Assembly (NCBI GenBank): GCA_025769875.1
Contig: JAGFNK010000290.1
Span: 1-64,000, forward strand
Length of the DNA stretch: 64,000 bases
Source: Russula earlei
Lineage: Eukaryota; Basidiomycota; Agaricomycetes; Russulales; Russulaceae
Direction of reading: 5' to 3'
Part shown: in pieces, positions 44,079 to 53,380 of the stretch
Position numbering within the stretch: the stretch's first letter is position 1
Layout: each line of letters opens with the position of its first letter
Translations under genes and position numbers: made by a program
Notes under the pieces: model-generated
Database searches by the model: none
What the model saw: only the letters and a program-made list of their open reading frames with translations
Told to the model about the DNA's origin: nothing

Positions 44079-45161
44079 TGGCTAAAGGCAAAGCAGTCTC
44101 AGAAGAAGTGCAATGGATCATCATTCGTCTCAACACAACCATGTCTGTGGAGGAAATCTCCATGTATACAGATGTAAGTGAGCGAAAAGTGAAAGAGATC
44201 ATTCGCCAACTTCAAGCAAAATGGTGGCGTCAAACTTTCCCGCCACTTGAAACCTCAACTCCATCGGACACTTTGTGACTATGATGTCGAGGTATGTGGC
44301 CCAAAATCTGTACTAGCAGGCATTTTTATTGAAATTGGACCCATACAGCACCTGCTCACAACTCTGAATAGCATGCCAGATCTCTTTCTCAACGAGTTGC
44401 AGTATGGAACTGTTAGAGACATGTGGGGTGTCAGGTATCAGTGTCAACGATATGGAGGACACTTATCAAGGCTGGCTTTAGTATGAAGAAGGTACGCACT
44501 TTCCATTATGTACATTTCAAACTTCTGATACACGATGGACAGCTCTCACGCACTGCACTTGAGCGTAGTGAAGAAAAGCGAGCTGCATTTGCTGCACATA
44601 TTGGAATCCTATTATCCAAATCAGCTTGTCTTTGTGGATGAGAGTTCTGTTGATCGCCGAACAACATACTGTGGATGAGCTTGGGCTATTCATGGCAGGA
44701 AAGCCACAGCGCAAGGCATTTTTCTGTCAAGGACAACGGTGTGTGACATGCAATCCATAAATGCCATGTAACTCATGATTTTCATGTGCCAGATATTCTG
44801 TCCTTCCTGCGTTATCTCTCAATGATGGTATCATACACTGTGACATCTGTCGAAGGCTCTTTCAATACTGAGCTTTTCTACACATTCATCAATCGCCTCT
44901 TGGATCATATGCAGCCATTTCCGGCCCCCAATTCAGTCATTGTTATGGACAATTGTCGAATTCACAAGCACCCTGCCATTATAGAGATTATTGAATCTCG
45001 GTAAATTCTATTCATATTTATTGACACTGTTGACACTCCTGTTCGTATTTAGGGGTATGCATGTTGAATTTCTGCTGCCCTACTCCCCTGATTATAACCC
45101 AATTGAGCTGGCATTTTCTGCAATGAAGTACCACCTTTGCCGTAATGGAGAATACGTTTGA
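44079..45161 (+). pseudogene. Tc1/mariner transposase (DD34E)
   Basis: The N-terminal helix-turn-helix starts MAKGKAVSEEVQW and continues through MSVEEISMYTDVSERKVKEI. GT-AG introns are at about 44292-44349, 44491-44541 and 45002-45052. The second helix-turn-helix is VSTIWRTLIKAGFSMKK. Catalytic motifs: VFVDESSVDRR (near 44632), VMDNCRIHK (near 44947) and PYSPDYNPIELAF (near 45090), with 34 residues between the second Asp and the Glu. A frameshift near 44600 and TGA stops disable it. TGA 45159-45161 separates it from an in-frame SAM-like ORF. Confidence 0.88.
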
Positions 45162-45182
45162 AGCCAAAGACAAATTCCTGAC

Positions 45183-45608
45183 ATGCCTACGAATGAACTG
45201 CCTCAGCCACTCATGGGCTATCCATATGGCTTCTTCCCTCCGTCATACCATCCCTCTCATTCTTGGTTCCTTCCAAATCAATTGCCACCTCCCAATCTGA
45301 TTTCAGGGCTCCCACCTCTCCCAAACCCTGTTCCGGCAAAGACCGAGGTCCCAAGGATAGGCCCTTGGCTTGAGTACTGCGACATGCACCATGATAGTCA
45401 AGGGGAAGACTTTAGCAAGCATGCAGACAAGTTCGACAAAGAGGGTTATCATCACATCAACCAGCTTGTTAGAGACCGTATGTCTGAGGAGAAGCTATCG
45501 AATTGGCTCAATATTGGGAAGGGCACAGCCAATTTACTCATACAATATGCAACAGGAGGATATGGAGCTGGTGAACACCTGGAAGGTTTTCAATGGTTGG
45601 CTGACTGA
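45183..45608 (+). CDS. SAM-like domain ORF, in frame with the transposase
   Basis: An intact 141-codon frame. Residues 1-60 are Pro-rich (HSWFLPNQLPPPNLISG). Residues 61-130, from IGPWLEYCDMHHD through KLSNWLNIGKGTANLLIQY, look like a small helical SAM-like domain. The upstream codons from 45162 continue the transposase frame after one TGA, so the original product could have been a transposase with a C-terminal protein-interaction domain. Alternatively it is a separate gene starting at the Met at 45183. The domain name rests on my recognition of the helix pattern and is uncertain. Confidence 0.5.
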   Translation: MPTNELPQPLMGYPYGFFPPSYHPSHSWFLPNQLPPPNLISGLPPLPNPVPAKTEVPRIGPWLEYCDMHHDSQGEDFSKHADKFDKEGYHHINQLVRDRMSEEKLSNWLNIGKGTANLLIQYATGGYGAGEHLEGFQWLAD

Positions 45609-46269
45609 CTGACATGGCTGACTTAGACATGGGATTGTTATGAGCGCACTACTTATTATTACAGTGCAACTTGCTCTTGTACAGTACAGTCCCTCCTTAC
45701 AACTTTGGTATATAAGCGTGATTCTCTCTCCAAAGCAATGTAAATTCTATTCAAACCTGGAGCATGCAAACCCGGAGCATGCAGTCATGCACGTTGAATA
45801 CACGCACTCCCTCTCCCTTTCTCCCTCGCCTTTCTCACTCACCCTCACTCCTTGCCCTGCCTTCCTTTCCTTCCCTCCCTCTTCTCTTCTGGTCTACCTT
45901 CCCTTTGGGTGAATGCCCATACTCAACGCAGCCAAACCGACACCACAAGGTCGTTATACCCTTCACTCTTCTGGATCAACTCTCCTGGGTCTAGCAGGAA
46001 CGATGTGATAAAGGTCTGTTTACAGCAGGGATACTCACAGTGTGGACCCCTCCCATCTACCTCTCTTCCTGTTGTCTCGCAAACGTTAGCCTGGGTTTGT
46101 GATGCCAAATTTCATCCTCAACTCGTTCCATCTGAAACTTCCCACTGCATATTTCCATTCGCAGTTCGGGACACCTGCCTCTCCTCTGCCAGTGCTTCTT
46201 TCATGCCATGATTGATCTTTATCGCCTCATATTTCTTGTTGCAGGCCATCCAGCCCTTTGCCTCCATTG
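45609..46269. other. Unpaired centre of the foldback element
   Basis: No gene is supported. TATATAAGC at about 45709-45717 could be a promoter reading right, followed by a long C/T-rich tract (45800-45910), which is common in fungal promoters and leaders. Confidence 0.35.
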
Positions 46270-46929
46270 CAAGAAATCTCCGACTCCCAGATTACCACTA
46301 CACCCAGTCTTACCCATCATCATCGCCCCAGCCTCAGCCCCTCAGCCTTATCCATCCTCCCCTCTGCCCCATCCACCATCAACCCTGCATCTGTCGCACC
46401 TGCCATATCCTTATTGTCAGCCATCATAGCTTCATCAGCTGCTCCATTCTTAGCCTTGCCAAGTCATCGCCATCACGGCCCCTGTCCTGCCCACTGCCGC
46501 CTCTCATCCATCCGCACCTGCTTCGTCTGCCATCTAGTCGTTTCAGTTCTGTTGGCCATTCTGTTGGCCACACATGCTGCCTTGCTGTCTCAGTCCCAGT
46601 CGCCTGCAGTCTCAGCCTCCTTGTCGTCCCCTCTAGCCGCCGTTACTTTGGTCCAGCCAGCCCCTACAATGTCAGCTTTGTCTGGCTTCTTCCACCGCTT
46701 CAGTCTCGCTTGCAGCCATCGCCTGAGCTCGTCCATGCCACCATCTTGGTCTCAACCCCAACTGTCATTTTAGTCTTATGCAACACACATTGTCCAAGAA
46801 GGCCCTGGACCTGAGCTTAGTCACTCGCCACCTCAGGAGGAGCAGAAACAGCCTCCACACTGCCAGTGCCAGAGACGCTGCTGACATAAGTAATATGCCC
46901 CGCGCCACCCCTCATGTTGCCTCATCCCT
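46270..46929 (+). pseudogene. Right-arm Pro/Ser/Ala-rich module
   Basis: Inverted counterpart of 43441-44030. The frame 46258-46773 is open for 171 codons of Ala, Ser, Pro and Leu. A block related to the TA-element module precedes the synthetase fragment, whose exon begins after CCTGTAG at 46932. Confidence 0.5.
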
Positions 46930-47656
46930 GTAGGTCTGAATGTGTTGTACAACAGTGTAGACCGTTAGGCATTCAAACATCCCAACAAGGTCCGTACCGT
47001 CATAGATTATGGTTGATCAAGAGCCATTTCTGGGTATCTCCATGTCTGATCGCTCATCTCTCCCAGACTGCTATCATTTACAAAGCCAATGAGCCCAACA
47101 GATCCCTATGCTGAACTGCCACATAAACTTCTAGTGTTGCCAATGTACTGAAAATCTCTCGGCATCAATTAAGGCAATGCCATCTCTATCTACCTTCCTA
47201 TGGCATGGCAAGCGGTCGCTGCCCTCCTCACATGTAGTGCTCATCGGTGCCATCCACTCTGTTGTGTTCACTGGCTTCTCTGCAGAGGCGCATCGTGACC
47301 GTATCAATGACTGCCAGAGCCGCGTTGTCCTTATTGCCAATGAAGGGCGTCGCAGTGGGAAGACTATTGCAACCAAAGCAATAGTCGATTTGGCACTCAA
47401 GGTCTGCCTGCACGTTGAGCACGTCCTCATTCTTAGGCGCATGGGGAATGAAGTTCTGTGGATGCAGGGCTGTGACAAGTGGTGGCACGAGGAGACGACG
47501 TGGGTCCTCAATTTCTGCACACCAGATATCTTGTCAGCAGAAGATCCTCTCTTTATCCTTTATGTGAGATGCCTGTTTCCACATGCCCGTCAGCACTTGT
47601 CTGAACTTGCTGCAGAGGAGGGAACCTGTGACGTGCAAGTTCCAGGTCTTGCTTGA
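46930..47656 (+). pseudogene. Acetyl-CoA synthetase fragment, right arm
   Basis: Plus-strand twin of 42707-43440. It reads NVLYNSVDR, AFKHPNKV, KANEPN, then [12 protein letters not shown] (frameshift) and [15 protein letters not shown]. The frame at 47177-47656 stays open through [20 protein letters not shown] to EDPLFILY and then the splice-donor-like GTGAGA. Only the N-terminal half of the enzyme is present; the TSGSTGKPKG AMP-binding loop that should follow is absent. Confidence 0.9.
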
Positions 47657-48160
47657 GACCACACACATACGATACTGTCGTACACTGTGTGGGAGAGCAA
47701 AATGAAAAGTTGACAAAACAACAAAGGTATGCAATGTTATTTCTCCCTGCCATATGTACAAAACTCATCCTTCCTCCAGTCACCGCTCTGCTGGCTCACA
47801 CACTGCCGGCTGCCAACAGTTCGAAACTTGAACACTGCCGCTCGTGTTCGCCTCTTCCATTGTTGGACAGGACCAGGGAAAGCTTCCCGTGGTTGGTGAA
47901 GGGAACCTTCAGCTCTATTTTGAGGGTTATGTTGTGGATGAGCCAGGTGAATGGAGCAAGCTTTCATGTCCAAGGGTCAACAGCAATTTCCTGGTTTCAG
48001 GTAAGTATGACACACCACATATGGAAGACATTTCCTGATGGCTCGCATAATAAAAAGCTGCATTTTTTGAAGTGTGAGAGGGGTAAGCGGTGTGAAATGC
48101 GATGATCATAGTGTGTGAATGCCGTGTCACACATGAGAAATGCTGAAAGGTGCCTGACAG
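47657..48160 (+). pseudogene. Unassigned frame conserved in both arms
   Basis: The segment FASSIVGQDQGKLPVVGEGN and the following LYFEGYVVDEPGEWSKLSC appear here and inverted at 42325-42519. It does not match the next part of acetyl-CoA synthetase. It may be a second captured host exon; I do not recognise it. Confidence 0.35.
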
Positions 48161-48469
48161 CAGCACACTGTCACTCACCACATTGCTCTGACTACCGAGC
48201 CACCCCCCCATCGTTCGTCATCGTTCGCCGCTGCCATACTCGAGGGCTCACAGCCCACCATTGCCTCGCCTCACCCATTCACACGCGATCACAATCGCTG
48301 CCTCGACGCACGCCTCGCGTCATCATTTCGATTTTGTCTTATCACTCTTCCATCAGTCCTTGTCCGGTCCCATGAATGTGCCCTTCTTGCGCACTACGTC
48401 ATAAATAGTTGTATCATATCATGTGCTCAGCTGTAGGGATAATGTAATTTTATCATGCTTGGGGTCAGC

Positions 48470-49080
48470 ACCCCAAAACGTGAAAATTCAACGAGTGAAA
48501 CCAATTATTTGGCTGCCTCTGGATACAGTACATGAGGTTCTACTGTCCAAGTTTCAAGGCAATCCATCAAGAAATGGTTGAGATATGACAGTTCAAAAAA
48601 TCGCACACAGATGGGCACCCAAAAATCAAAACTTCAAGAACTGACAATTAGACACCAACTCTTTGGCTGCACCTAGACACATTATATGAGATCCCACTGT
48701 CCAAGTTTCAAGGCAATCCATTGAGAAATGGTTGAGATATGGCAGTTCGAAATTTCACACTCAGATTGCACCCAAAAATCGAAACTTCAAGAACAGAGAA
48801 TTAGACCCCAACTCTTGGGCTGTGCCTAGATACAGTACATGAGATCCCACTGTCGAAGTTCCAAGTCAATCGATTCAGAAACAGTTGAGATATGGCAGTT
48901 CAAAGTTTTGCACTCATGTTAGCACCCAAAAATTGACATTTCAAGAACTAAATATTAGGCTCCCATATTTTAGCTGCACATAGATACAGTATATAAGGTT
49001 CTACTGTCAAAGTTTCAAGGCAATCTGTTGAGAAACTGTTGAGATATAGCAGTTTTAATTTTGCACTCAAAATGACATCC
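48470..49080 (-). repeat. Right-arm tandem array, inverted 154-bp units
   Basis: Reverse complement of 41280-41890, with GTTGAGAT recurring at about 48577, 48730, 48884 and 49039. It ends about 40 bp inside the right terminus. Confidence 0.88.
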
Positions 49081-49117
49081 AACAATGGCAAGTGCAAGGT
49101 CACGTGAAAATGACAGT

Positions 49118-50806
49118 AACAAGTTCTGCTTGCTGGCCAATGCAAGTCCAAAGGTGCCAATCTCAAAAAGAAGAAATATGGTGATTTCTCTATTGCCCTA
49201 GAGTTAAGATTCACCAATCTTAGTCACTTCTCTAGCAATAGAGTTGCTTGATATAGTTCAAGCACTAGACTTTGAAGGCATTGATGTTATCTCAAGAAAA
49301 AGTGGATGAGAGAGATGAAAGGGGCCTCTTATTGCTTATGAGAAGTAGACTTTACAGAGAGAGAGAGAATTGGTAGTAATTCAAAGAGTAAGTTGAGCAT
49401 AAGGCTCAACTTTAGATACACCAGAGTATTTATACCATATCTCAATAACGGCTGATCCAATTTGTATGAAACTCAGGAAACACATAGTGGAGAACCACTA
49501 CTATCCAAAAAAATGGATTTCAACTGAGAAGCATCAGTAATGACTCACACATTGGTCATCCTTTCCTAGTATCTGTCATCAATCCAGTAAGCAATCACTA
49601 AGCACCAGTCATTCAATCAGTAAGTGATAACCAAGCATGAGTCAGCTAATCAGTAAGCAAATGAGTAAGCAAGTATAGGTAAGCAATCAGTCATGAATAC
49701 AAGTTGAATTCCTAACACCCAGCAGAGTGGGAGTTACTTGAGTTGGTACACAATGTTTTGTGAGTACATTATTCAATTTTCTATGCTGTTCACTGCAACT
49801 CATGAAGAGCTAGGAGACAAGCAATGCTCAGTCTACATTTTCCTGTGAGACAGTTGCAACCATGTGGTGCACCATACCTACCCTTGAGTGTCTAATTTAG
49901 AATTGGGAGATCCTGGAAATGACTCTGAGATTTGCTCCAGTCTGGCACAGTATTGTAAAAGGTTTAGCAAAATTATGAAAATATAGTATGGCCATTGATC
50001 AAATGGACATATTCTTTGTTTTTCTTGGCACATTGCCCATTCCTTTGCCTCAACAGACTATTCATCATGTCAATTCCCTGCAGCTCTTGAACCATCCATC
50101 AAGCTTGAGTACACAAAGCAGAACTGGTCATCTGAAAACTTCAAAAAGGGTCTTGCATCATTTCAAAAATTAGTATGCTTCCTTCATGTACTCTTTCATC
50201 ATTAATTACTAGTGTACCTTAGTTCAACAATTACTTTGAGCCCCCAACATCCCTTCCTGAGACACCCACATCAACCACAGGTGAGATTTTGATTTCACAT
50301 TCATTTCTGTCATTTACTCATAAGGGTACAGGTTCTCTGGTGAAGCCAAAAGGATTTGCAATGTCATTCATCCATGCTTCAGTCCTTGGGCATGTTGAGC
50401 AAGAGTGTGCAAGCTGCAGCCCACACCAAGAATCTCTAGATTATACCAACAGCCCATTAGAGATTGGTGAACATGATCTGGTTAAGTGGTGGGGGGTATG
50501 TTATCTGATACTTTGAAATACAGCCAATGTCTTACTGTCATTTATAGCATCACCAGACACAGTTTCTGACACTAGCCTGCATTGCTTGTGATTATCTTGC
50601 TATTCAAGGTTCCTCAGTCCTATCTGAGCATGCATTCTCATTAGGTGGAATGACAGATACAAAGGCTTGAAACCAGCTTAAACTGGATACCTTCAAAGCA
50701 TTGCAGATTCTGAAGTGCTGTTACCAGGACAGGCTTATCATTGCAGATGATGAAGCTGCTGCACATGATCAAATGTGGTTACCAATGGAGCTTGATGATG
50801 AATGGT
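49118..50806 (+). pseudogene. hAT transposase, C-terminal part, split by a solo LTR
   Basis: Continues from 41240. It reads NKFCLLANASPKVP, then (after the solo LTR 49202-49717) AEWELLELVHNVL, STFSCETVATMWCTIPTLE, IKLEYTKQNWSS, and finally the hAT dimerisation region CDYLAIQGSSVLSEHAFSLGG with LIIADDEAAAHD. A GT-AG intron near 50494-50550 precedes the last block. Stops and frameshifts are many. In hAT enzymes the C-terminal block mediates dimerisation. With 40842-41240 this defines one ancient transposase copy, about 1.6 kb of coding once the insertions are removed. Confidence 0.88.
49202..49717 (-). mobile_element. Solo LTR, family D, in the hAT transposase
   Basis: A 516-bp relative of 9880-10407 in opposite orientation (minus-strand TGTTAGGAATTC...). 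Flanks CCTAG (49197-49201) and CCCAG (49718-49722) agree at 4 of 5 positions. The first base of the plus-strand end has changed from T to A. Confidence 0.85.
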
Positions 50807-51426
50807 GATCTCATATTCTACCTACTCCTGAAATGTGTCCTGTTAAATCCTCAGATTAAGTGAAATCAGTTTATTGAGTGAGTCTCATGTGAGTGAGTGT
50901 GCAGCTTCCAAATGTGCTAGCATGTATGCACATGAGAAAGCTAGATAAGATAAGCGAAGTTACTCAGTGTCTCACACACATAAGTGATCACTGTAATATA
51001 TAGTCCATGGCACATATGTAGGATAACTAAATAGTAACATAGCATCATATATATCACATCAGAGTGATCCCTCAGTTGCCTTTGCATGCATGTGATTAGC
51101 CATGCAATTGATCTCAATCATGTGTGCTCCTTATGTGGGTGATCACAACATGTACATATCCACATCTGATTTATCTCTGCTTGCCTGCTTCTGTTATTGA
51201 TTCATGCATGAGTTGTTTTTTTTTCTAACTAGGTTCTATGGTTTGAACTATTAGATCTTAGATATTACAATGTCTCATCATGTGACATCATACTACAACA
51301 CCTGACATCATGCTAACCTTACTTTATACATTCCATACTGTCATATATAAGATAATGTTTGAACTCATGCACAAACTGTTGGATATACAATCTGTCATAT
51401 AGATTAATCCACTTCACTGTACCCAA
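50807..51426. other. Non-coding AT-rich stretch
   Basis: No reading frame or repeat could be supported. It is probably the 3' flank of the hAT element, but no terminal repeat was identified. Confidence 0.3.
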
Positions 51427-51499
51427 GGCTAGGTAGCTCAGTGGTTAGAGCACCTGGTATATATCCAGGAGGTCCTGGGTTCAATCCCCAGTCTGGCCA
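51427..51499 (+). tRNA. tRNA-like sequence, probably a SINE head rather than a functional tRNA
   Basis: 73 nt fold as a cloverleaf. The acceptor stem pairs GGCTAGG with TCTGGCC (two wobbles), the D stem is GCTC/GAGC, the anticodon stem CCTGG/CCAGG has a 7-nt loop TATATAT, and the T stem is CTGGG/CCCAG with loop TTCAATC. A and B boxes (TAGCTCAGTGG, GGTTCAATCC) are good. Position 33 is A instead of the universal U, which argues against a working tRNA. The sequence downstream to about 51690 has a repeated CTCCTCTGAGGTCC and looks like a SINE body. Confidence 0.7.
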
Positions 51500-51690
51500 T
51501 TTTCTTAATTGCACCAGGATATAGGGAATCATGTGAGTGCATGTCAACCCCCTCCTCTGAGGTCCCCAGGTTGGGTCACATAGTGTTGAACCCACAAGTT
51601 GGACCCAAGAGGGTGGCAATGACTAAGCACCTCCTCTGAGGTCCCTCTATCTGTGGTTGCATTTCACAACACAAACCACTGAATTAAATC
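51500..51690 (+). mobile_element. Putative SINE body following the tRNA-like head
   Basis: CTCCTCTGAGGTCC occurs at about 51551 and 51630, 79 bp apart. No A-rich tail is obvious. An ORF on the minus strand across head and body is a chance frame. Confidence 0.5.
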
Positions 51691-51699
51691 CTTTATCTT

Positions 51700-52280
51700 C
51701 CATCTCATCTAGTGCTTTCAGGTCAGGTCACATTGACTGCAAAAAACTGCTTGACTGAACCTGACCTGACTGATCATGAGTGAACTTTCAGTCAAGGTCA
51801 AACTGGATTGTAAGATGTTGAGTCACAGTCACATCAACTTTCAAGACTGATAAAAACTGGTCAAGACTAGTCAAGACTGGTGTGCCTGGTGTGCCTGGGA
51901 TTTCTGTCAAGATTTCATGGGTTTGAGGATTATGGTCATAACTAGTCATAAGTAAAGCATGACTGGGAACATGTGTGTAAGATTGTAAGGCTGGTTACCT
52001 GACCCTGTACCTAGTGAGTACCCAAGGAGAGAGAGAGCCCCATGAGAAGTTGGACACAGGCACAAAGAGGAGTTCTCAAGCCAGTCAGAGAAGGGGACAC
52101 CAAAGCTTGCTTGTCATTCCAGAGAGTAAGTAGAGAGATTAAGTACAGAATACAGGGGAGTACAAGGGAAAATAGGAGATTGAAACATAAGGGAGCATAA
52201 AGATTGTCTATGCTACACGCAGAAAAAAAAAATGCACATCTCAATGCATGAAAATTGTGCACATGGGAAAAGATGCATTG
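51700..52280. other. GACTGGTC-rich stretch and flank
   Basis: 51720-51900 is dense in short variants of GTCAAGACTGG and CAGGTCAGGTCA. A similar texture recurs at 54430-54620. No gene is seen. Confidence 0.35.
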
Positions 52281-53380
52281 CCATTAGGGTTTCAGACCTT
52301 ACACCTCCTGGGGGGGTTGAAATTTTGAGCATCCCCAGTCAAACCTTCTTGACTGAGCTTTGGCCTTGTGCACATGGTCTTGTTGTCTTGTCACAGAAGG
52401 GGGATGGTGGGTGCTGAGGTGTCATCATGTGTTGAACATGGGTGCAGTGTGGTGAAGCAGGGGGCATGGTGTGCTTGTGGCATGTCAAATGTGTTGTCAC
52501 ACCTCATGGTTGCCAAGTGTTGGCCATATTGGTGCTGTTGCTGCTGCTGTTGATACAGAGGCAATGGCAGCAGCAAGAGTGAGGGCAGTGGTGAGAGAGG
52601 GTGGAGGTGTGGAAAGGCATGGGTGTGGGGGCATGACTTGTGCATTGCTCGTGCTGTTGTCTTGCAGGCACAGCAATGAGGTCTTCACCACTGCAGGTGG
52701 TGGCAGCACATGTGGATGTGGTGGAAGGGGAGGCATGGTGCAGCATGGTGCTTGCATCAGCAGCATCTCCTGTGGCGACATTGTGGTGGTGGGGTCTGAT
52801 TATTCTGTGGGACAGCATTGTGGCATCTGCTTCTCTGAGGTGGCAGCATGTGTGCTCTTCATTTTCTGGTTATCTGTGCATTCTTTCTTGGCAGTGCGAG
52901 GTGGCATAACAGCCAGAGACAGAAGTGTGAGAGCAGCATGGTCAGGAAGCAGAGTGGTGGCTGGGACTAGGCCTGGAATGGTGGCGGACAAGGCTGAGGG
53001 TGTGGTGGCAGCAGCTGGCTGTGCTGGCAATACAGTGGATGTGACTGAGGAAGCTGAAGCTGAAGCAGCAGAGGACGAGACTGGAATGGAGACAGGAGAC
53101 AAAGAGGCAGCAGCTGGATGAGTTGGGCCTGAGGCGGTGGGCATAGATGTGATGGTGGGAGTGGTTGATGTGGAGACTGGTGAGGAGAGCACGGGAGCAG
53201 ATGACATTGAGACAGTGGCTGGCTAGACAGAGAAGGTGGTGTGGGATGGAGCTGTGATAGGTGGAACATGTACAGCAACAATGGAGACAGCTGGTGATGA
53301 GACTACTGAGGCAGCAACATGAGATGTTGAGGAAGTGGTGGCAGCTGGTGATACTACTGAGGGTGTGGGTTTAGCAAGCC
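52281..53380 (-). pseudogene. Pro/Ala/Ser-rich module, inverted diverged copy
   Basis: Read on the minus strand: an Ala/Ser/Pro/Thr-rich frame (SSAPVLSSPVSTSTTPT...SATIPGLVPATT at 53207-52800), then TGDAADASTMLHHASPST, then TCSGEDLIAVPARQQ. It ends near 52295 with the leader-like CTTACACCTCC..GGGG segment also seen at 4240 and 22575. The order is the same as in the TA-flanked elements, but no terminal inverted repeat was found around it. Confidence 0.5.

Larger units (their letters stand above)
41245..49117. mobile_element. Giant foldback element with ~2.8-kb inverted arms
   Basis: Left arm 41245 to about 44030 and right arm about 46270 to 49117 are reverse complements. The termini read ACTGTCGTTTTCACATGACC (left) and the near reverse complement (right). 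Arms contain, from outside in, a 154-bp tandem array, an unassigned frame, an acetyl-CoA synthetase fragment and a Pro/Ala/Ser-rich module. The 2.2-kb centre has a Tc1/mariner-type transposase and a SAM-like domain. It interrupts a hAT transposase. No target duplication is clear. Arms differ mainly by CpG transitions and small indels. Confidence 0.88.

Noticed and set aside
2178..45161. TGA recoded as Trp or Arg in this organism
   Set aside because: Both intact host genes (sedolisin and HNH) end in TGA with non-coding sequence beyond, so TGA is a normal stop here and the internal TGAs are decay.
45676..45720. Terminal repeat of a separate mariner element at CAGTACAGTCCCTCC
   Set aside because: No inverted partner was found on either side, so only a possible promoter is noted.
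41245..49117. TA target duplication for the foldback element
   Set aside because: The flanks (CCATTG and AACAAG) do not show TA or any other clear duplication.
51404..51619. 71-codon minus-strand ORF
   Set aside because: It runs across the tRNA-like SINE head and body; the peptide is a translation of the repeat.
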